Below, piece by piece: positions 16,052-24,565 of a stretch of 44,260 nucleotides of DNA. Source of the DNA: Spirochaetota bacterium (GTDB lineage: Bacteria > Spirochaetota > Spirochaetia > Treponematales > UBA12059). Below the pieces are notes generated by a model, which saw only the letters and a program-made list of their open reading frames with translations, had not been told where the DNA came from and made no database searches. The stretch lies in the NCBI GenBank assembly GCA_018816345.1, contig JAHIWG010000121.1, positions 1-44,260 on the forward strand, read 5' to 3'. Position 1 is the first letter of the stretch. The number at the start of each line of letters is the position of its first letter. The translations under genes were made by a program, and so were the position numbers.

Positions 16052-16657
16052 TTAGCGGCCCGCGCCGACGAGGGCTGGGATCAGCATGAGCTCGCAGTAG
16101 CGAACGCCGGCGGCTACCAGGTCCCAGTCGTCGTCCGAGATGGCCCAGTCCAGGAACACGGATCGCATGGAGCGGTTGAAGAGCAGGGTAAGCTCGTCGG
16201 CGTCTATATCGTCCCTGAATTCGCCGCTTTCCTGGCCGAAGACGATTATCTCCTTGACCAGGGAGTGGAGGTAGCGCTGGGGATTGATGAGGAATTTCTC
16301 GGCGAGGGGGTCGCTGATGTTCGTGGCGTAGAGTATCTTGAGTATCGCCACCCCGACGTTATCGCGGACGTGCCTGGTCTGCGCGCGCACGAAGGCGCTG
16401 ATCCTCGCGCGCGCGGATCCGTAGCGCTTCAGGTTGTGTTGGTACTTCAGGTAGAAATCGTCTATCGCCTTGAACTCCTCGATGATGATATCGCTCTTGG
16501 TCCGGAAGTAGGTGTAGAAGCTACCCTTCGCCGTGCCGGCCCGCGTGGTGATCTCCTCCACGGTGACCGAGTCGAATCCTTTTTCGCGGAACAGAGCGAC
16601 AGCGTTCTCGAACAGGGTCCGGCGCGTCTGCTGAGCCTGTTTCTGTCTTTTGGTCAT
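16052..16657 (-). CDS. TetR/AcrR family repressor of the ketone-acid regulon
   Basis: 201-residue regulator. Residues about 8-55 form the TetR DNA-binding domain (RRTLFENAVALFREKGFDSV, then TVEEITTRAGTAKGSFYTYF, the recognition helix region). The C-terminal part has no recognised motif and should bind an effector. Start at the ATG ending at 16657 after AAGGG; the 16 codons upstream do not look like coding. It is flanked by the genes it probably controls, and three copies of ATGACYRNGGTCA lie in their promoters. A fatty-acid or acyl-CoA type effector would fit (inference). Confidence 0.88.
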   Translation of the reverse strand: MTKRQKQAQQTRRTLFENAVALFREKGFDSVTVEEITTRAGTAKGSFYTYFRTKSDIIIEEFKAIDDFYLKYQHNLKRYGSARARISAFVRAQTRHVRDNVGVAILKILYATNISDPLAEKFLINPQRYLHSLVKEIIVFGQESGEFRDDIDADELTLLFNRSMRSVFLDWAISDDDWDLVAAGVRYCELMLIPALVGAGR

Positions 16658-16697
16658 GTTAGCTACCCTTGAGGCCAAAGCTTTTACGAGCGCATAA

Positions 16698-16725
16698 ATT
16701 ATCATGGACCTAGCCTTATGGACAA
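16698..16725 (-). promoter_or_regulatory. Promoter of the tetR gene
   Basis: Minus strand TTGTCC (16725-16720), 16-bp spacer, GATAAT (16703-16698). Leader of about 34 bases. No copy of the shared operator is seen here, so autoregulation is not evident. Confidence 0.5.
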
Positions 16726-16737
16726 TGGTCGGGATCC

Positions 16738-16791
16738 CGAGCGCCGGGAGCCCCCGGGGGTGGGCGGCTCCCGAGGAAGGCCCGGCGCTCG
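16738..16791 (-). terminator. Large stem-loop after the CoA-transferase gene
   Basis: Perfect 11-bp arms CGAGCGCCGGG (16738-16748) and CCCGGCGCTCG (16781-16791). An alternative inner stem GGGAGCC/GGCTCCC (16746-16752 and 16766-16772) shares three bases with the outer arm. It lies 11 bases past the CoA-transferase stop and before the tetR promoter. No T-run. Confidence 0.55.
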
Positions 16792-16801
16792 GACGAGGCG
16801 G

Positions 16802-18373
16802 CTACCGGCCCGTCGCGGGCGGCGCCCCGAGTCCCATCGGCCCTTCGGCGAATATCCTCGGATCCATGAGCCTGAGCGGCGGCTTGACGATAGGGGCGAA
16901 ATCCATCATATCGAGCACGTCCTTCTTCAGGTCCACTCCCGGGGCTATCTCGACGAGCTCCAGTCCTTCCGCCGAGAGCGAGAAGACCGCCCTCTCGGTA
17001 ATATAGAGCACGGGCTGGCTGACCCGGGCCGCGTACTCGCCGCTGAAAGTCTTGTGCTCGACGGCTTTCACGAACTTCCTGACGTCGCCTTCCCGCTTGA
17101 TGACGAGCCTAGAGCCCTCGATCAGCAGGTCGAGGCCGCCGGCGGTGAAGGTTCCCAGGAAGAAGACCCGCTTGGCGTTCTGGGTAATGTTGATGAAGCC
17201 GCCGGCTCCCGCGAATTTCGGCCCGAATTTGCTCACGTTCAGGTTGCCCTTCTCGTCTACCTGCGCCAGGCCGAGGAACGCTAGGTCAAGGCCCCCGCCG
17301 TCGTAGAAGTCGAATTGGGCAGGCTGGTCGACTACGCACTCGGCGTTCGTGGCCGCGCCGAAGTCCATGCCGCCCGCGGGTATGCCGCCTATAGGGCCCG
17401 GCTCGACCGTTAGGATCATCGATTCGAGGATGCCCTCCTCGGCGGCTACCTTGGCAACTCCCTCGGGCATGCCGATGCCGAGGTTGACGACCGCGTCCTC
17501 CCGGAGTTCCATCGCCGCCCTCCTGCAGATTATCTTCCGTTCCGACATGCCCATGGCGCTGAGCGCCGCGACAGGGACGCGGGTCTCCCCGGAATAGGCC
17601 GGGTTGTACTGGGTAGCGAAGGTCTGCCAATGGGCTTCCGGGGGGGCCTGCACGACGAAGTCGACGAGCATCCTCGGTATCCTCACCTGGTCAGACCGGA
17701 GCGAGCCGGCCTCCACGATGCGCTCTACCTGGACTATCACTATCCCGCCCGAATTCCTCGCGGCCTGCGCGATGGCCAGGTTCTCGAGGAGAAGCGCTTC
17801 CTTCTCCATGCTGATGTTGCCGTGGACGTCGGCGGAGGTCCCTCTCAGTATGGCCGCGTCGATCGGCAGGGACTTGTACCAGAGGTATTCCTCGCCGCCG
17901 AGCGTGACAAGCTCGACGATGTCCTGGGTCGTCCTGGCGTTCATCTTGCCCCCGCCGTTCCGCGGGTCGACGAAGGTCTGGAGGCCGACGCGGGTTACGT
18001 GGCCCGGGCGGCCCCCGGCGATATCCCTGAACAGGTGGGAGATGCAGCCCTGGGGCAGGTTATACGCCTCTATCCTGTTCTCCATCGCCATCCTGCCGAG
18101 GGCGGGCGCGAGCCCCCAGTGACCGCCTATGACTCTGCTGACGAGCCCGTCCTTGGCGAAATGGTTCAGGCCCTTGCTCTTCCCGTCGCCCTGGCCGGCC
18201 GCGTAGATGAGCGTCAGGCCCTTGGGTTCTCCCGTCAGGTCGAAACGCTCCTCGAGGGCCACGGCTAGGTGCTCCGGGAAGCCGTTGCCTACGAAGCCCT
18301 CGGTCGCGACGACGGATCCGGAGCGTATGCGGGACACGGCCTCTCGCGCCGTGGTGACTTTGTTCTTTGGCAT
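16802..18373 (-). CDS. Acyl-CoA:acetate / 3-keto-acid CoA-transferase (single-chain, propionate CoA-transferase type)
   Basis: 523-residue fusion of the alpha and beta domains of family I CoA-transferases (like E. coli YdiF and clostridial Pct). N-terminal domain about 1-270 with [10 protein letters not shown]-terminal domain about 280-510 with GIGMPEG and the catalytic Glu324 in [13 protein letters not shown], which forms the glutamyl-CoA thioester. Start at the ATG ending at 18373, six bases after AGGAG; a 40-residue N-terminal extension in frame has no family similarity. It would activate acetoacetate or a related acid using acetyl- or acyl-CoA, feeding the thiolase encoded divergently. 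Subunits are separate genes (scoA, scoB) in B. subtilis. Confidence 0.9.
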   Translation of the reverse strand: MPKNKVTTAREAVSRIRSGSVVATEGFVGNGFPEHLAVALEERFDLTGEPKGLTLIYAAGQGDGKSKGLNHFAKDGLVSRVIGGHWGLAPALGRMAMENRIEAYNLPQGCISHLFRDIAGGRPGHVTRVGLQTFVDPRNGGGKMNARTTQDIVELVTLGGEEYLWYKSLPIDAAILRGTSADVHGNISMEKEALLLENLAIAQAARNSGGIVIVQVERIVEAGSLRSDQVRIPRMLVDFVVQAPPEAHWQTFATQYNPAYSGETRVPVAALSAMGMSERKIICRRAAMELREDAVVNLGIGMPEGVAKVAAEEGILESMILTVEPGPIGGIPAGGMDFGAATNAECVVDQPAQFDFYDGGGLDLAFLGLAQVDEKGNLNVSKFGPKFAGAGGFINITQNAKRVFFLGTFTAGGLDLLIEGSRLVIKREGDVRKFVKAVEHKTFSGEYAARVSQPVLYITERAVFSLSAEGLELVEIAPGVDLKKDVLDMMDFAPIVKPPLRLMDPRIFAEGPMGLGAPPATGR

Positions 18374-18464
18374 AGCCTCTCCTATGAGTCGTGTGTCGTG
18401 GCGCGGCCCGCGCGGGGCCGCGCCGTAGGTTCGGCGTTGCAGTCTTCGTTGCCGGTCCGGTTTA

Positions 18465-18493
18465 CTTATAAACCATATCCGTCGATCAAGCAA
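18465..18493 (-). promoter_or_regulatory. Possible promoter of the CoA-transferase gene
   Basis: Minus strand TTGCTT (18493-18488), 17-bp spacer, TATAAG (18470-18465). A second -10-like TATAAT on the minus strand (18520-18515) overlaps the operator and may be the regulated start instead. This is part of the 304-base divergent gap 18374-18677. Confidence 0.45.
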
Positions 18494-18501
18494 ATGATTT
18501 C

Positions 18502-18517
18502 AATGACCGTGGTCATT
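18502..18517. promoter_or_regulatory. TetR-type operator between CoA-transferase and thiolase genes
   Basis: AATGACCGTGGTCATT, a perfect 7-bp inverted repeat around GT. Core ATGACCGTGGTCA matches the other two sites at 10 of 13 positions. It overlaps -10-like sequences on both strands. Confidence 0.75.
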
Positions 18518-18601
18518 ATAAGGCAGGATGGTCATAGTCGTCTGGAGAATGGCCGTGATGACGCGATGGGTTGCGGAGGCCATGGCGACGAAATATTCTT
18601 C

Positions 18602-18629
18602 TTGACAATATTAATAAACGCGCACTAAT
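18602..18629 (+). promoter_or_regulatory. Promoter of the thiolase gene
   Basis: TTGACA (18602-18607), 16-bp spacer, ACTAAT (18624-18629). The local DNA is AT-rich. The operator at 18634-18652 covers the expected transcription start. Confidence 0.6.
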
Positions 18630-18633
18630 GTCG

Positions 18634-18652
18634 ATGACTAAGGTCAGTGACT
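18634..18652 (+). promoter_or_regulatory. TetR-type operator at the thiolase transcription start
   Basis: ATGACTAAGGTCAGTGACT, 17 of 19 matches to the SDR-promoter copy on the other side of tetR, both read on the plus strand. Position just after the -10 box fits simple repression. Confidence 0.72.
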
Positions 18653-18677
18653 AGAACTATTCAATAGGAGGCTCGGA

Positions 18678-19937
18678 ATGGCTGGGGCTAGTATCGTCGG
18701 CGCGTACAACACGCAATTCGGCTCGTTCGTCCAGAAGAACAGGGAGACGGGCGAGATACGTGATACGAGGACCATATATCAGCTGATGGACGAGGCCATA
18801 CGCGGCGCCGTCGAGGACTCGGGGTTCGCGCCCGAGGAGATAGACGCCGTCTGGGTAGGCGCGTTCGCCCCGGGGCTCTTCACCGGCCAGGATCACCTGG
18901 GCCCGTACGCGCTCGAGGCGTTCCCCGAGGCTTTCAGGTTCAAGCCGGCCCAGCGCGTGGAGGGGGCGTGCGCCAGCTCGTCCATGGCCGTACTGAACGC
19001 GATATACGGGATCGAGAGCGGCAGGTACAGGACCGCGCTCGTCGTCGGCGTCGAGAAGATGAACCTGCTCAAGTCCACCGGCGTCACGCACGCCCTGGCC
19101 GGGGCCTCGTTCTGGCCGTCGGAAGGCGGGACGGGAATGACCTTCCCTGGACTGTTCGCCGAGTACGCCAAGGGCTACCGGTCCCGCTACGGCCTCGGGG
19201 ACGAGGAGTTCCGGCGCATGCTCGCCTCCGCCGGCGCCCTCATGTACCGCAACGGCGTCCTCAACCCCCTGGCCCATTTCGGGAAAGGCGGTCCCAGCGA
19301 CCGGTCGCAGCTGTTCACGGCGGACGCGATCATGGAACTGCCGGAGGAGAAGAACCCGATGGTGGCCGATCCCCTGAGGCTGCACGATTGCTCCCTGGTA
19401 AGCGACGGCGCGGCGGCGCTGGTGATCGCGAGGACCGATATCGCGAGGGCCAGGAAGGAAGCGGTCGTTGAGTTCGCGGGCATCGGCCATACGACCGAGC
19501 GACTGGCAATTGCCGACAGGGAGAATATGCACGAGCTCATCGCGGCCAAGCTCGCCGTCGCTCAGGCCTTCGGCGAGGCCGGCGTCGCGGCCAAGGACCT
19601 GAAGGCCGTCGAGGTGCACGATTGCTTCACTGTTAACCAGCTGCTCTGCACCGAGGCGCTCGGCCTGTCCAAGGACGGCGAGGCGGGCCGGGATTACGTC
19701 GCCGGCCGCTTCTCGCCCGGGGACGCCTGCCCCGTGAACCTGTCCGGCGGGTTGAAGGCCAAGGGGCATCCGGTCGGGGCGACCGGAGCCTCCATGCATG
19801 TGCTCCTCTACAAGCAGATGCTCGGAAAGCCCATAGGCGCGGCGCGGGCGGCTGGCGTGCCGGAGGTCACCGCGACGCTCAACGTGGGCGGTTCCGCGGT
19901 GACGAACTCCGTGACGGTGCTGAGGCGTTCGAGATAG
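18678..19937 (+). CDS. Thiolase, SCP2/SCP-x type (probable acetyl-CoA acetyltransferase)
   Basis: 419-residue thiolase-fold enzyme. Cys98 in VEGACASSSMA is the acyl-accepting Cys; His314 in HDCFT and His364 in KAKGHPVGATG are the catalytic histidines. The HDCFT block and the absence of the classical C-terminal CxG (here NVGGSAVTN) place it in the SCP2-thiolase group rather than the AtoB/FadA group. AGGAGG ribosome site. In this locus it would cleave acetoacetyl-CoA (or another 3-ketoacyl-CoA) to acetyl-CoA; reaction in the synthetic direction cannot be excluded. Confidence 0.88.
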   Translation: MAGASIVGAYNTQFGSFVQKNRETGEIRDTRTIYQLMDEAIRGAVEDSGFAPEEIDAVWVGAFAPGLFTGQDHLGPYALEAFPEAFRFKPAQRVEGACASSSMAVLNAIYGIESGRYRTALVVGVEKMNLLKSTGVTHALAGASFWPSEGGTGMTFPGLFAEYAKGYRSRYGLGDEEFRRMLASAGALMYRNGVLNPLAHFGKGGPSDRSQLFTADAIMELPEEKNPMVADPLRLHDCSLVSDGAAALVIARTDIARARKEAVVEFAGIGHTTERLAIADRENMHELIAAKLAVAQAFGEAGVAAKDLKAVEVHDCFTVNQLLCTEALGLSKDGEAGRDYVAGRFSPGDACPVNLSGGLKAKGHPVGATGASMHVLLYKQMLGKPIGAARAAGVPEVTATLNVGGSAVTNSVTVLRRSR

Positions 19938-20014
19938 CTGCGTCTTCTCGCATTACGAGCGCGTAGCGACGCGCCCGATCCCGGAGCAGGTTAGGAGGAA
20001 CAGCTACCGATCGA

Positions 20015-20028
20015 CGGCCTTCGGGCCG
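20015..20028 (+). other. UUCG-tetraloop hairpin between thiolase and permease genes
   Basis: CGGCC-TTCG-GGCCG. In the 182-base gap 19938-20119. An AGGAGG at about 19994 has no start codon after it. I saw no clear promoter; the hairpin may protect or separate the two parts of one mRNA. Confidence 0.45.
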
Positions 20029-20119
20029 AAACCGCGACGCTGCAGCAGGTCGGTCCAACGAATCCATTGCGCCTCGCGAGGGTTCTGACCCTAATCATCG
20101 TAGATCTTGGAGGAAAAAC

Positions 20120-21499
20120 ATGGTCGGAGTAATCGGAATCATTCTATCGCTCGGATTGCTGATGTACCTCGCGTACCGCGGCATCTCGGTCCTCATCCTA
20201 GCGCCCGTCCTGGCGCTCGTGGCCGCGGCGTTCTCCGGTATGCCGCTCATCGCCACGTACACGCAGGTGTTCATGCCTAACCTGGCGAACTACCTCAAGC
20301 TGTACTTCCCGGTTTTCATGCTCGGCGCCATATTCGGCAAGGTAATGGAGGATTCCGGTAGCGCCAAGGCCATCGCGCACGCCATCGCCACTAAGATAGG
20401 CAAGGACAAGGCCATCCTGGCAGTCGTCCTGACGTGCGGCGTCCTGACCTACGGCGGAGTATCGCTGTTCGTCGTGGTATTCGCGGTCTACCCGATAGCG
20501 GCGCATCTCTTCCGGGAGGCGGGAACGCCTAAGCGGCTCATACCCGGCGCCATAGCCCTCGGCTCCTTCACCTTCACGATGACCGCGTTCCCCGGCAGCC
20601 CGCAGATACAGAACGCCATTCCCATGACCTTCTTCAAGACGACCGTCTACGCGGCCCCGATCCTCGGCACCGTCTGCGGCCTCATCATGTTCGCGGCCGG
20701 GACGGCCTGGCTCATGGGCCGCGCGAGGAAGCTGAACGCGAAGGGCGAATTCTACGGCGACCACGGGAACGAGAACCTCAAGGAGCTGGATAGCGCGAAT
20801 CTGCCGAAGGTCCTCGTGGCCCTCGTCCCTATATTCATCGTGCTCGTCCTGAATTATCTTCTAATCACCTTCGTCTACTCGGCCAATAACCCGGCGTTCG
20901 GCTACCTCGCGGCCAAGCCTTTCGAGACCTCCATAAACTCGGTGCGAGGGAACTGGGGCCTCATCATAGCCCTAATCGTTGGCATCGCGGCCGCCATAGC
21001 CGTCAATTTCAAGCGCTTCAAGGTGAAGGAGACGGTCAACGCCGGCGTCTTCGGGTCCATGCTCCCGATCCTCAATACCGCGAGCGAAGTGGGCTATGGC
21101 AACGTGGTCAAGACCCTGGCGGCTTTCGCCGTTGTCCAGGCCGCGCTCCTCGGCATCTCTGATAATCCGCTCATCACTTCCGCGATCGCGACCAACGTGC
21201 TCGCGGCAATCACCGGCTCTGCCTCCGGGGGCATGAGCATAGCCCTCGGCGCCATGGGCGAGACGTTCTACAAGCAGGCCCTGGCGCTCGGGATCGATCC
21301 CGAGGTACTGCACCGCGTGGTGGCGATCGCCTGCGGCGGGCTCGACAGCCTGCCCCACAACGGCGCGGTCGTGACCCTGCTCGGGATCACCGGCATCACG
21401 CATAAGCAGGGCTACGCCGATATCGGCATGGTCTCGGTGGTCATCCCAGTAGCGACCGGCGTGATCGCCATCGTCCTCGGCAGCCTGGGCGTCGTGTAA
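20120..21499 (+). CDS. GntP-family permease, probable 3-hydroxybutyrate / short-chain carboxylate importer
   Basis: 459-residue polytopic membrane protein, about 12 to 14 hydrophobic segments starting at the N-terminus (VGVIGIILSLGLLMYLAYRG). GntP family features: the YGGVSLFVVVFAVYPIA block near residue 112, the long cytoplasmic loop near 200-230, and the C-terminal CGGLDSLPHNGAVVTLL block. Excellent ribosome site (GGAGG, 6 bases). The family carries gluconate, but many members carry 3-hydroxybutyrate; the dehydrogenase, CoA-transferase and thiolase nearby favour the latter, as with B. subtilis yxjC. Confidence 0.88.
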   Translation: MVGVIGIILSLGLLMYLAYRGISVLILAPVLALVAAAFSGMPLIATYTQVFMPNLANYLKLYFPVFMLGAIFGKVMEDSGSAKAIAHAIATKIGKDKAILAVVLTCGVLTYGGVSLFVVVFAVYPIAAHLFREAGTPKRLIPGAIALGSFTFTMTAFPGSPQIQNAIPMTFFKTTVYAAPILGTVCGLIMFAAGTAWLMGRARKLNAKGEFYGDHGNENLKELDSANLPKVLVALVPIFIVLVLNYLLITFVYSANNPAFGYLAAKPFETSINSVRGNWGLIIALIVGIAAAIAVNFKRFKVKETVNAGVFGSMLPILNTASEVGYGNVVKTLAAFAVVQAALLGISDNPLITSAIATNVLAAITGSASGGMSIALGAMGETFYKQALALGIDPEVLHRVVAIACGGLDSLPHNGAVVTLLGITGITHKQGYADIGMVSVVIPVATGVIAIVLGSLGVV

Positions 21500-21522
21500 G
21501 CCTGGGCGCTTGGCCCTATCGG

Positions 21523-21550
21523 GGGAGAGGCGCGCGCTTGCGCTTCTCCC
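21523..21550. terminator. Hairpin between convergent permease and rlmJ genes
   Basis: GGGAGAGGCGC (21523-21533) pairs with GCGCTTCTCCC (21540-21550), 10 of 11 matches. No T-run. Located between two convergent genes, so it could end transcripts from either side. Confidence 0.45.
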
Positions 21551-21585
21551 TCTCCGCGCGGGCTCGATAACCGAGAGCGGGCTCC

Positions 21586-22443
21586 TCACGTCTCGATACA
21601 GGGCGCCGCCTTCACGGTCCAGCCGGCCCGCCCGTCCTCGCCGAGCGCTCGCGCGAGCCAGGGGAGGACCTCGTCCATGGTTTCCCGGAGCATCCAGGGC
21701 GGGTTCAGGACGACCATCCCTGAGCCCGACATGCCTCGCTCGCCGGGGCGGCTTGAGCGGATTCGCAGACTGACGTCCAGCGACTTGGCGGCCAGCCGGG
21801 CTAGCCGGCCGGGTAGGCTCCGGGCCTCGTCGCGCTCCAGGAGCGGGTACCAGATCGCGTAGACCCCGGTCGCGAAGCGTCGCACGGCCGTCGAGACCGC
21901 CTCGACGACGCGGTCGTAGTCGGCGGCCAGCTCGTACGAGGGGTCTATAAGGACGAGGCCCCGGCGCGAGGGGGGCGGGAGCAGCCCGCGTAGCCCCGAG
22001 AAACCGTCGGCGTTCACGACCCTGACGCGCCCGTCCCCGGCGAACAACGCCGAGAGCGGGCCTGAATCGCTCGGATGCAGCTCGAACAGCGCCAGGCGGT
22101 CCTGCGGGCGCAGCATGCCGGCGGCTATCGCCGGAGAACCGGGATAGGAGGAGCCGTAGCCTCGAACGAGCGAAAGGTACCTCCCCACGGCCGGGGGCGG
22201 AGCCTCCGGGCTCGGTTCTTCCGAGGCCGCGGCGGCGGAAAGCCTTTCGATACCACCTGCCCATTCCTCGTTCATCGCCGCGTAGCCCTCGCGTAGCCTA
22301 TACGAGCCGGCGCCGGCGTGCGTGTCCACGTACAGGAGCGGCGATTCCTTCAGGACGAGCCGCTGGAGGCAGTCGACGAGCACGATATGCTTCAGCACGT
22401 CAGCGTGGTTGCCGGCGTGGAAGCCGTGCCTGTAGCTCAACAT
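21586..22443 (-). CDS. rlmJ: 23S rRNA (adenine(2030)-N6)-methyltransferase RlmJ
   Basis: 285-residue SAM-dependent enzyme that methylates A2030 of 23S rRNA. The N-terminus MLSYRHGFHAGNHADVLKH is the near-invariant RlmJ start. DTHAGAGSY near 40-48 is the SAM region, ELHPSD follows, and motif IV reads IDPSYE instead of the usual DPPYE. Start at the ATG ending at 22443; two codons upstream a GTG is possible. Single-gene unit. Confidence 0.93.
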   Translation of the reverse strand: MLSYRHGFHAGNHADVLKHIVLVDCLQRLVLKESPLLYVDTHAGAGSYRLREGYAAMNEEWAGGIERLSAAAASEEPSPEAPPPAVGRYLSLVRGYGSSYPGSPAIAAGMLRPQDRLALFELHPSDSGPLSALFAGDGRVRVVNADGFSGLRGLLPPPSRRGLVLIDPSYELAADYDRVVEAVSTAVRRFATGVYAIWYPLLERDEARSLPGRLARLAAKSLDVSLRIRSSRPGERGMSGSGMVVLNPPWMLRETMDEVLPWLARALGEDGRAGWTVKAAPCIET

Positions 22444-22516
22444 GATCACTCTCCCGGCTAATTTAGCGACTAGGGCTCGAATATAGACTAAAGCTATGCT
22501 ACCTTTCCAGCCACGC

Positions 22517-22532
22517 GCCGGCTAAAGCCGGC
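22517..22532 (+). other. Perfect hairpin just upstream of a ribosome site
   Basis: GCCGGC-TAAA-GCCGGC, ending two bases before the GAGGAG ribosome site of the outer-membrane protein gene. Could stabilise the mRNA 5' end or affect translation. Confidence 0.5.
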
Positions 22533-22546
22533 ATGAGGAGCTACCA

Positions 22547-23086
22547 ATGAAACGTATCGCGATCAGTATCCTGGCGATCATAACGGCCGCCTTCGTCGCC
22601 TCGCCGGCCGCCGCGGCCGATCCCGACGCCGCCGGCAAGGGAAAGTCGACGCCGTCCGTGGCTATCCGGCTGTCCGGCAAGCCCGCGGACGGCCCCATGG
22701 GCATAGGCGTCTTCCTCGGCCAGCCCAGCGGCATCACCTTCGAGATGGACCTCTCGCCCGCGACATGGGTCGATATCAAGGCCGCGTGGGACTTCTCCGA
22801 GGGTAAGGGCGGCTATTCCCTCCTGTTGCAGGGAAATTTCGAGTACGCCTTCCCCGGCACGCTCGTCGTGGAGACGGAATCGTTTACGCCCTTCGTCGGG
22901 GCGGGCGCCATCGTCAACGTCTACGACGGCGGGGCGAGTTTCGGCGCGAGGGTGCCCGCCGGCGTCTCGTATAGGTTCAGGAACGTACCCTTCGAGTTGT
23001 TCATCGAGGCGGGCCTCGATATCTACCTGCTTCCCGGCTTCGGCATCGGCGGCTCGGGAGGCCTCGGCGGCCGGTATAGGTTCTAG
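22547..23086 (+). CDS. Small outer-membrane beta-barrel protein, unknown function
   Basis: 179 residues. Sec signal MKRIAISILAIITAAFVASPAAA with cleavage likely near residue 23 (AAA|DPD). The rest alternates polar and hydrophobic residues with many Gly and aromatic residues, and it ends in GGLGGRYRF, a terminal Phe as in BamA-recognised barrels. Eight or so short strands would fit. GAGGAG ribosome site. Monocistronic, convergent with the kinase gene. No function recognised. Confidence 0.75.
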   Translation: MKRIAISILAIITAAFVASPAAAADPDAAGKGKSTPSVAIRLSGKPADGPMGIGVFLGQPSGITFEMDLSPATWVDIKAAWDFSEGKGGYSLLLQGNFEYAFPGTLVVETESFTPFVGAGAIVNVYDGGASFGARVPAGVSYRFRNVPFELFIEAGLDIYLLPGFGIGGSGGLGGRYRF

Positions 23087-23105
23087 CCCGGAGGGGAGCG
23101 CGGCG

Positions 23106-24563
23106 CTAGTCGTCGAACTCTATGACGAACGTCGCGCCCTCTCCGCGCTCTATGCGGACGGAGCCGTGTATCTGCTCGGCTAGTATACCGATGAGCTGCA
23201 TCCCGAAGCCGGTGGAATTCTCCAGGGTAACCGAGTCGGGAAGGCCTATCCCGTTGTCCTTGTATTCCAGGGTGACGGCGCGGCCTTCCTTGGCGCTGAC
23301 TATAGATATCCACGCGTCGTGCGCGCCGTCGAAGGCGTACTTCATCGAGTTGGTGATGAGCTCGTTGACGAGGATGCCCAGGGAGGATAGCCGCTTCTCG
23401 CTTACCACGAAGTCCCCCGCGCTGACCGTCGCCCGTACCGGGCGCTGGCACGGGAACACCTTGACGATGGCGGCCACGAGGGGCGTCAGGAATTCCCTCA
23501 TGCCCAGGGCGCGGTAGTTCTCCGTCCGGTATAGCCTGTCGTAGAGCACCATCATGCTCTGGGCCCGGCCGGCCGCGTCGTTGAGTATGGCCCTCGCGGC
23601 GGGATCGCGCTGCGCCTCGGCCTGCATGAAGAGGAGTCCCTGGATAATGCTCATATTGTTCTTGACGCGGTGATGGGTCTCCTTGAGCAGTATCTCCTTC
23701 TGGCCCAGCAAGTCGGCGACGCTCTCCTCCGCGGCCTTCCTCTCCGTTTCGTCGATGTGCGTGCCGACCGTGAGGCGCCCGGGCTTGCCGCTCGCGTCGC
23801 GGAGGGTCTGCGCCCTCGCCCAGATCCAGACCCATCGCCCGTCCTTGTGCCTCAGCCTGGAGTGGTTCTCGTACATCCCGGGCGAGCCGGCGGCTATGTA
23901 ATCGGCGAACAGGCGCGTCGAGCGGTCCTTATCGTCCGGATGGAGCAGGTCTATCCACGCGTTATCCAGGTAATTGCCGTCCGGGGAGTCGAATTCGGCC
24001 GGGTCGTAGCCCAGCATCGTGAAATACTCGGGGCTGCACCATAGCTGTCCGGTCTCGTGGTGGTATTCCCACGCCCCCGTGTTCGAGACCGTAATTATTG
24101 ACCGGTACCGGTCCTCGTCCAGGCGTAGCCGCTCCAGGGCGTGCCTGGTCTCGCTGATGTCCCGTATCGACGCGACGGCCCCTCGCGGGGCGCCTTCGCC
24201 GTCGCTTAACGGGGCGATCGTAGCCTGCACGTAGGCGCCCTTGCCCTCGTAGAGAGCCGCGCAGTACGTCTCGGCGCGAACCGAGGCGCCGTTCCTGATG
24301 ACGTTCGAGTATCGATCCGCCGGTATCTCGGCCCCGGAGAGCACGAAGTCGACTAGCGTCGGCCTGCGCTCGCCGCAGAACGGTACCGAATACGCGTATT
24401 CGCCCTTGCCGAGCATGTCGCTCGCGGGGACGCCGGTCATCGCCTCCATCGCCTTGTTCCAGACGACGACCAGGCCGTCGGCATCTATGGCCATGGTCGC
24501 GTCCGGCAGGAAGTCGACGAGATCGTCCATGCGACGCGCCGAGTCCCGTGCGTCGAGGTCCAT
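23106..24563 (-). CDS. PAS-PAS sensor histidine kinase (HisKA_2 type)
   Basis: 485-residue soluble kinase. PAS 1 at about 12-135, PAS 2 with PAC at about 150-275 (GAWEYHHETGQLWCSPEYF...WIDLLHPDD is typical PAS_3), then HisKA_2 with phospho-acceptor His298 in ETHHRVKNNMS, and HATPase_c with N-box NELITNSMKYAF, G1 DNGIGLP and G2 GFGMQLI. No membrane segment, so it senses a cytoplasmic signal. No response regulator is adjacent. Start at the ATG ending at 24563, 2 bases after the stop of the GIDE-domain gene, which implies one transcript; the in-frame extension inside that gene is rejected. Confidence 0.92.
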   Translation of the reverse strand: MDLDARDSARRMDDLVDFLPDATMAIDADGLVVVWNKAMEAMTGVPASDMLGKGEYAYSVPFCGERRPTLVDFVLSGAEIPADRYSNVIRNGASVRAETYCAALYEGKGAYVQATIAPLSDGEGAPRGAVASIRDISETRHALERLRLDEDRYRSIITVSNTGAWEYHHETGQLWCSPEYFTMLGYDPAEFDSPDGNYLDNAWIDLLHPDDKDRSTRLFADYIAAGSPGMYENHSRLRHKDGRWVWIWARAQTLRDASGKPGRLTVGTHIDETERKAAEESVADLLGQKEILLKETHHRVKNNMSIIQGLLFMQAEAQRDPAARAILNDAAGRAQSMMVLYDRLYRTENYRALGMREFLTPLVAAIVKVFPCQRPVRATVSAGDFVVSEKRLSSLGILVNELITNSMKYAFDGAHDAWISIVSAKEGRAVTLEYKDNGIGLPDSVTLENSTGFGMQLIGILAEQIHGSVRIERGEGATFVIEFDD

Positions 24564-24565
24564 GC

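Noticed and set aside
16651-16657. TGGTCAT at the tetR start codon as a fourth operator
   Set aside because: Only a half-site, and it is explained by the codons for the first residues of the protein.
19990-20119. A possible small gene after the AGGAGG at about 19994
   Set aside because: No ATG, GTG or TTG at usable distance; the frame joins the permease start only by lacking stops.
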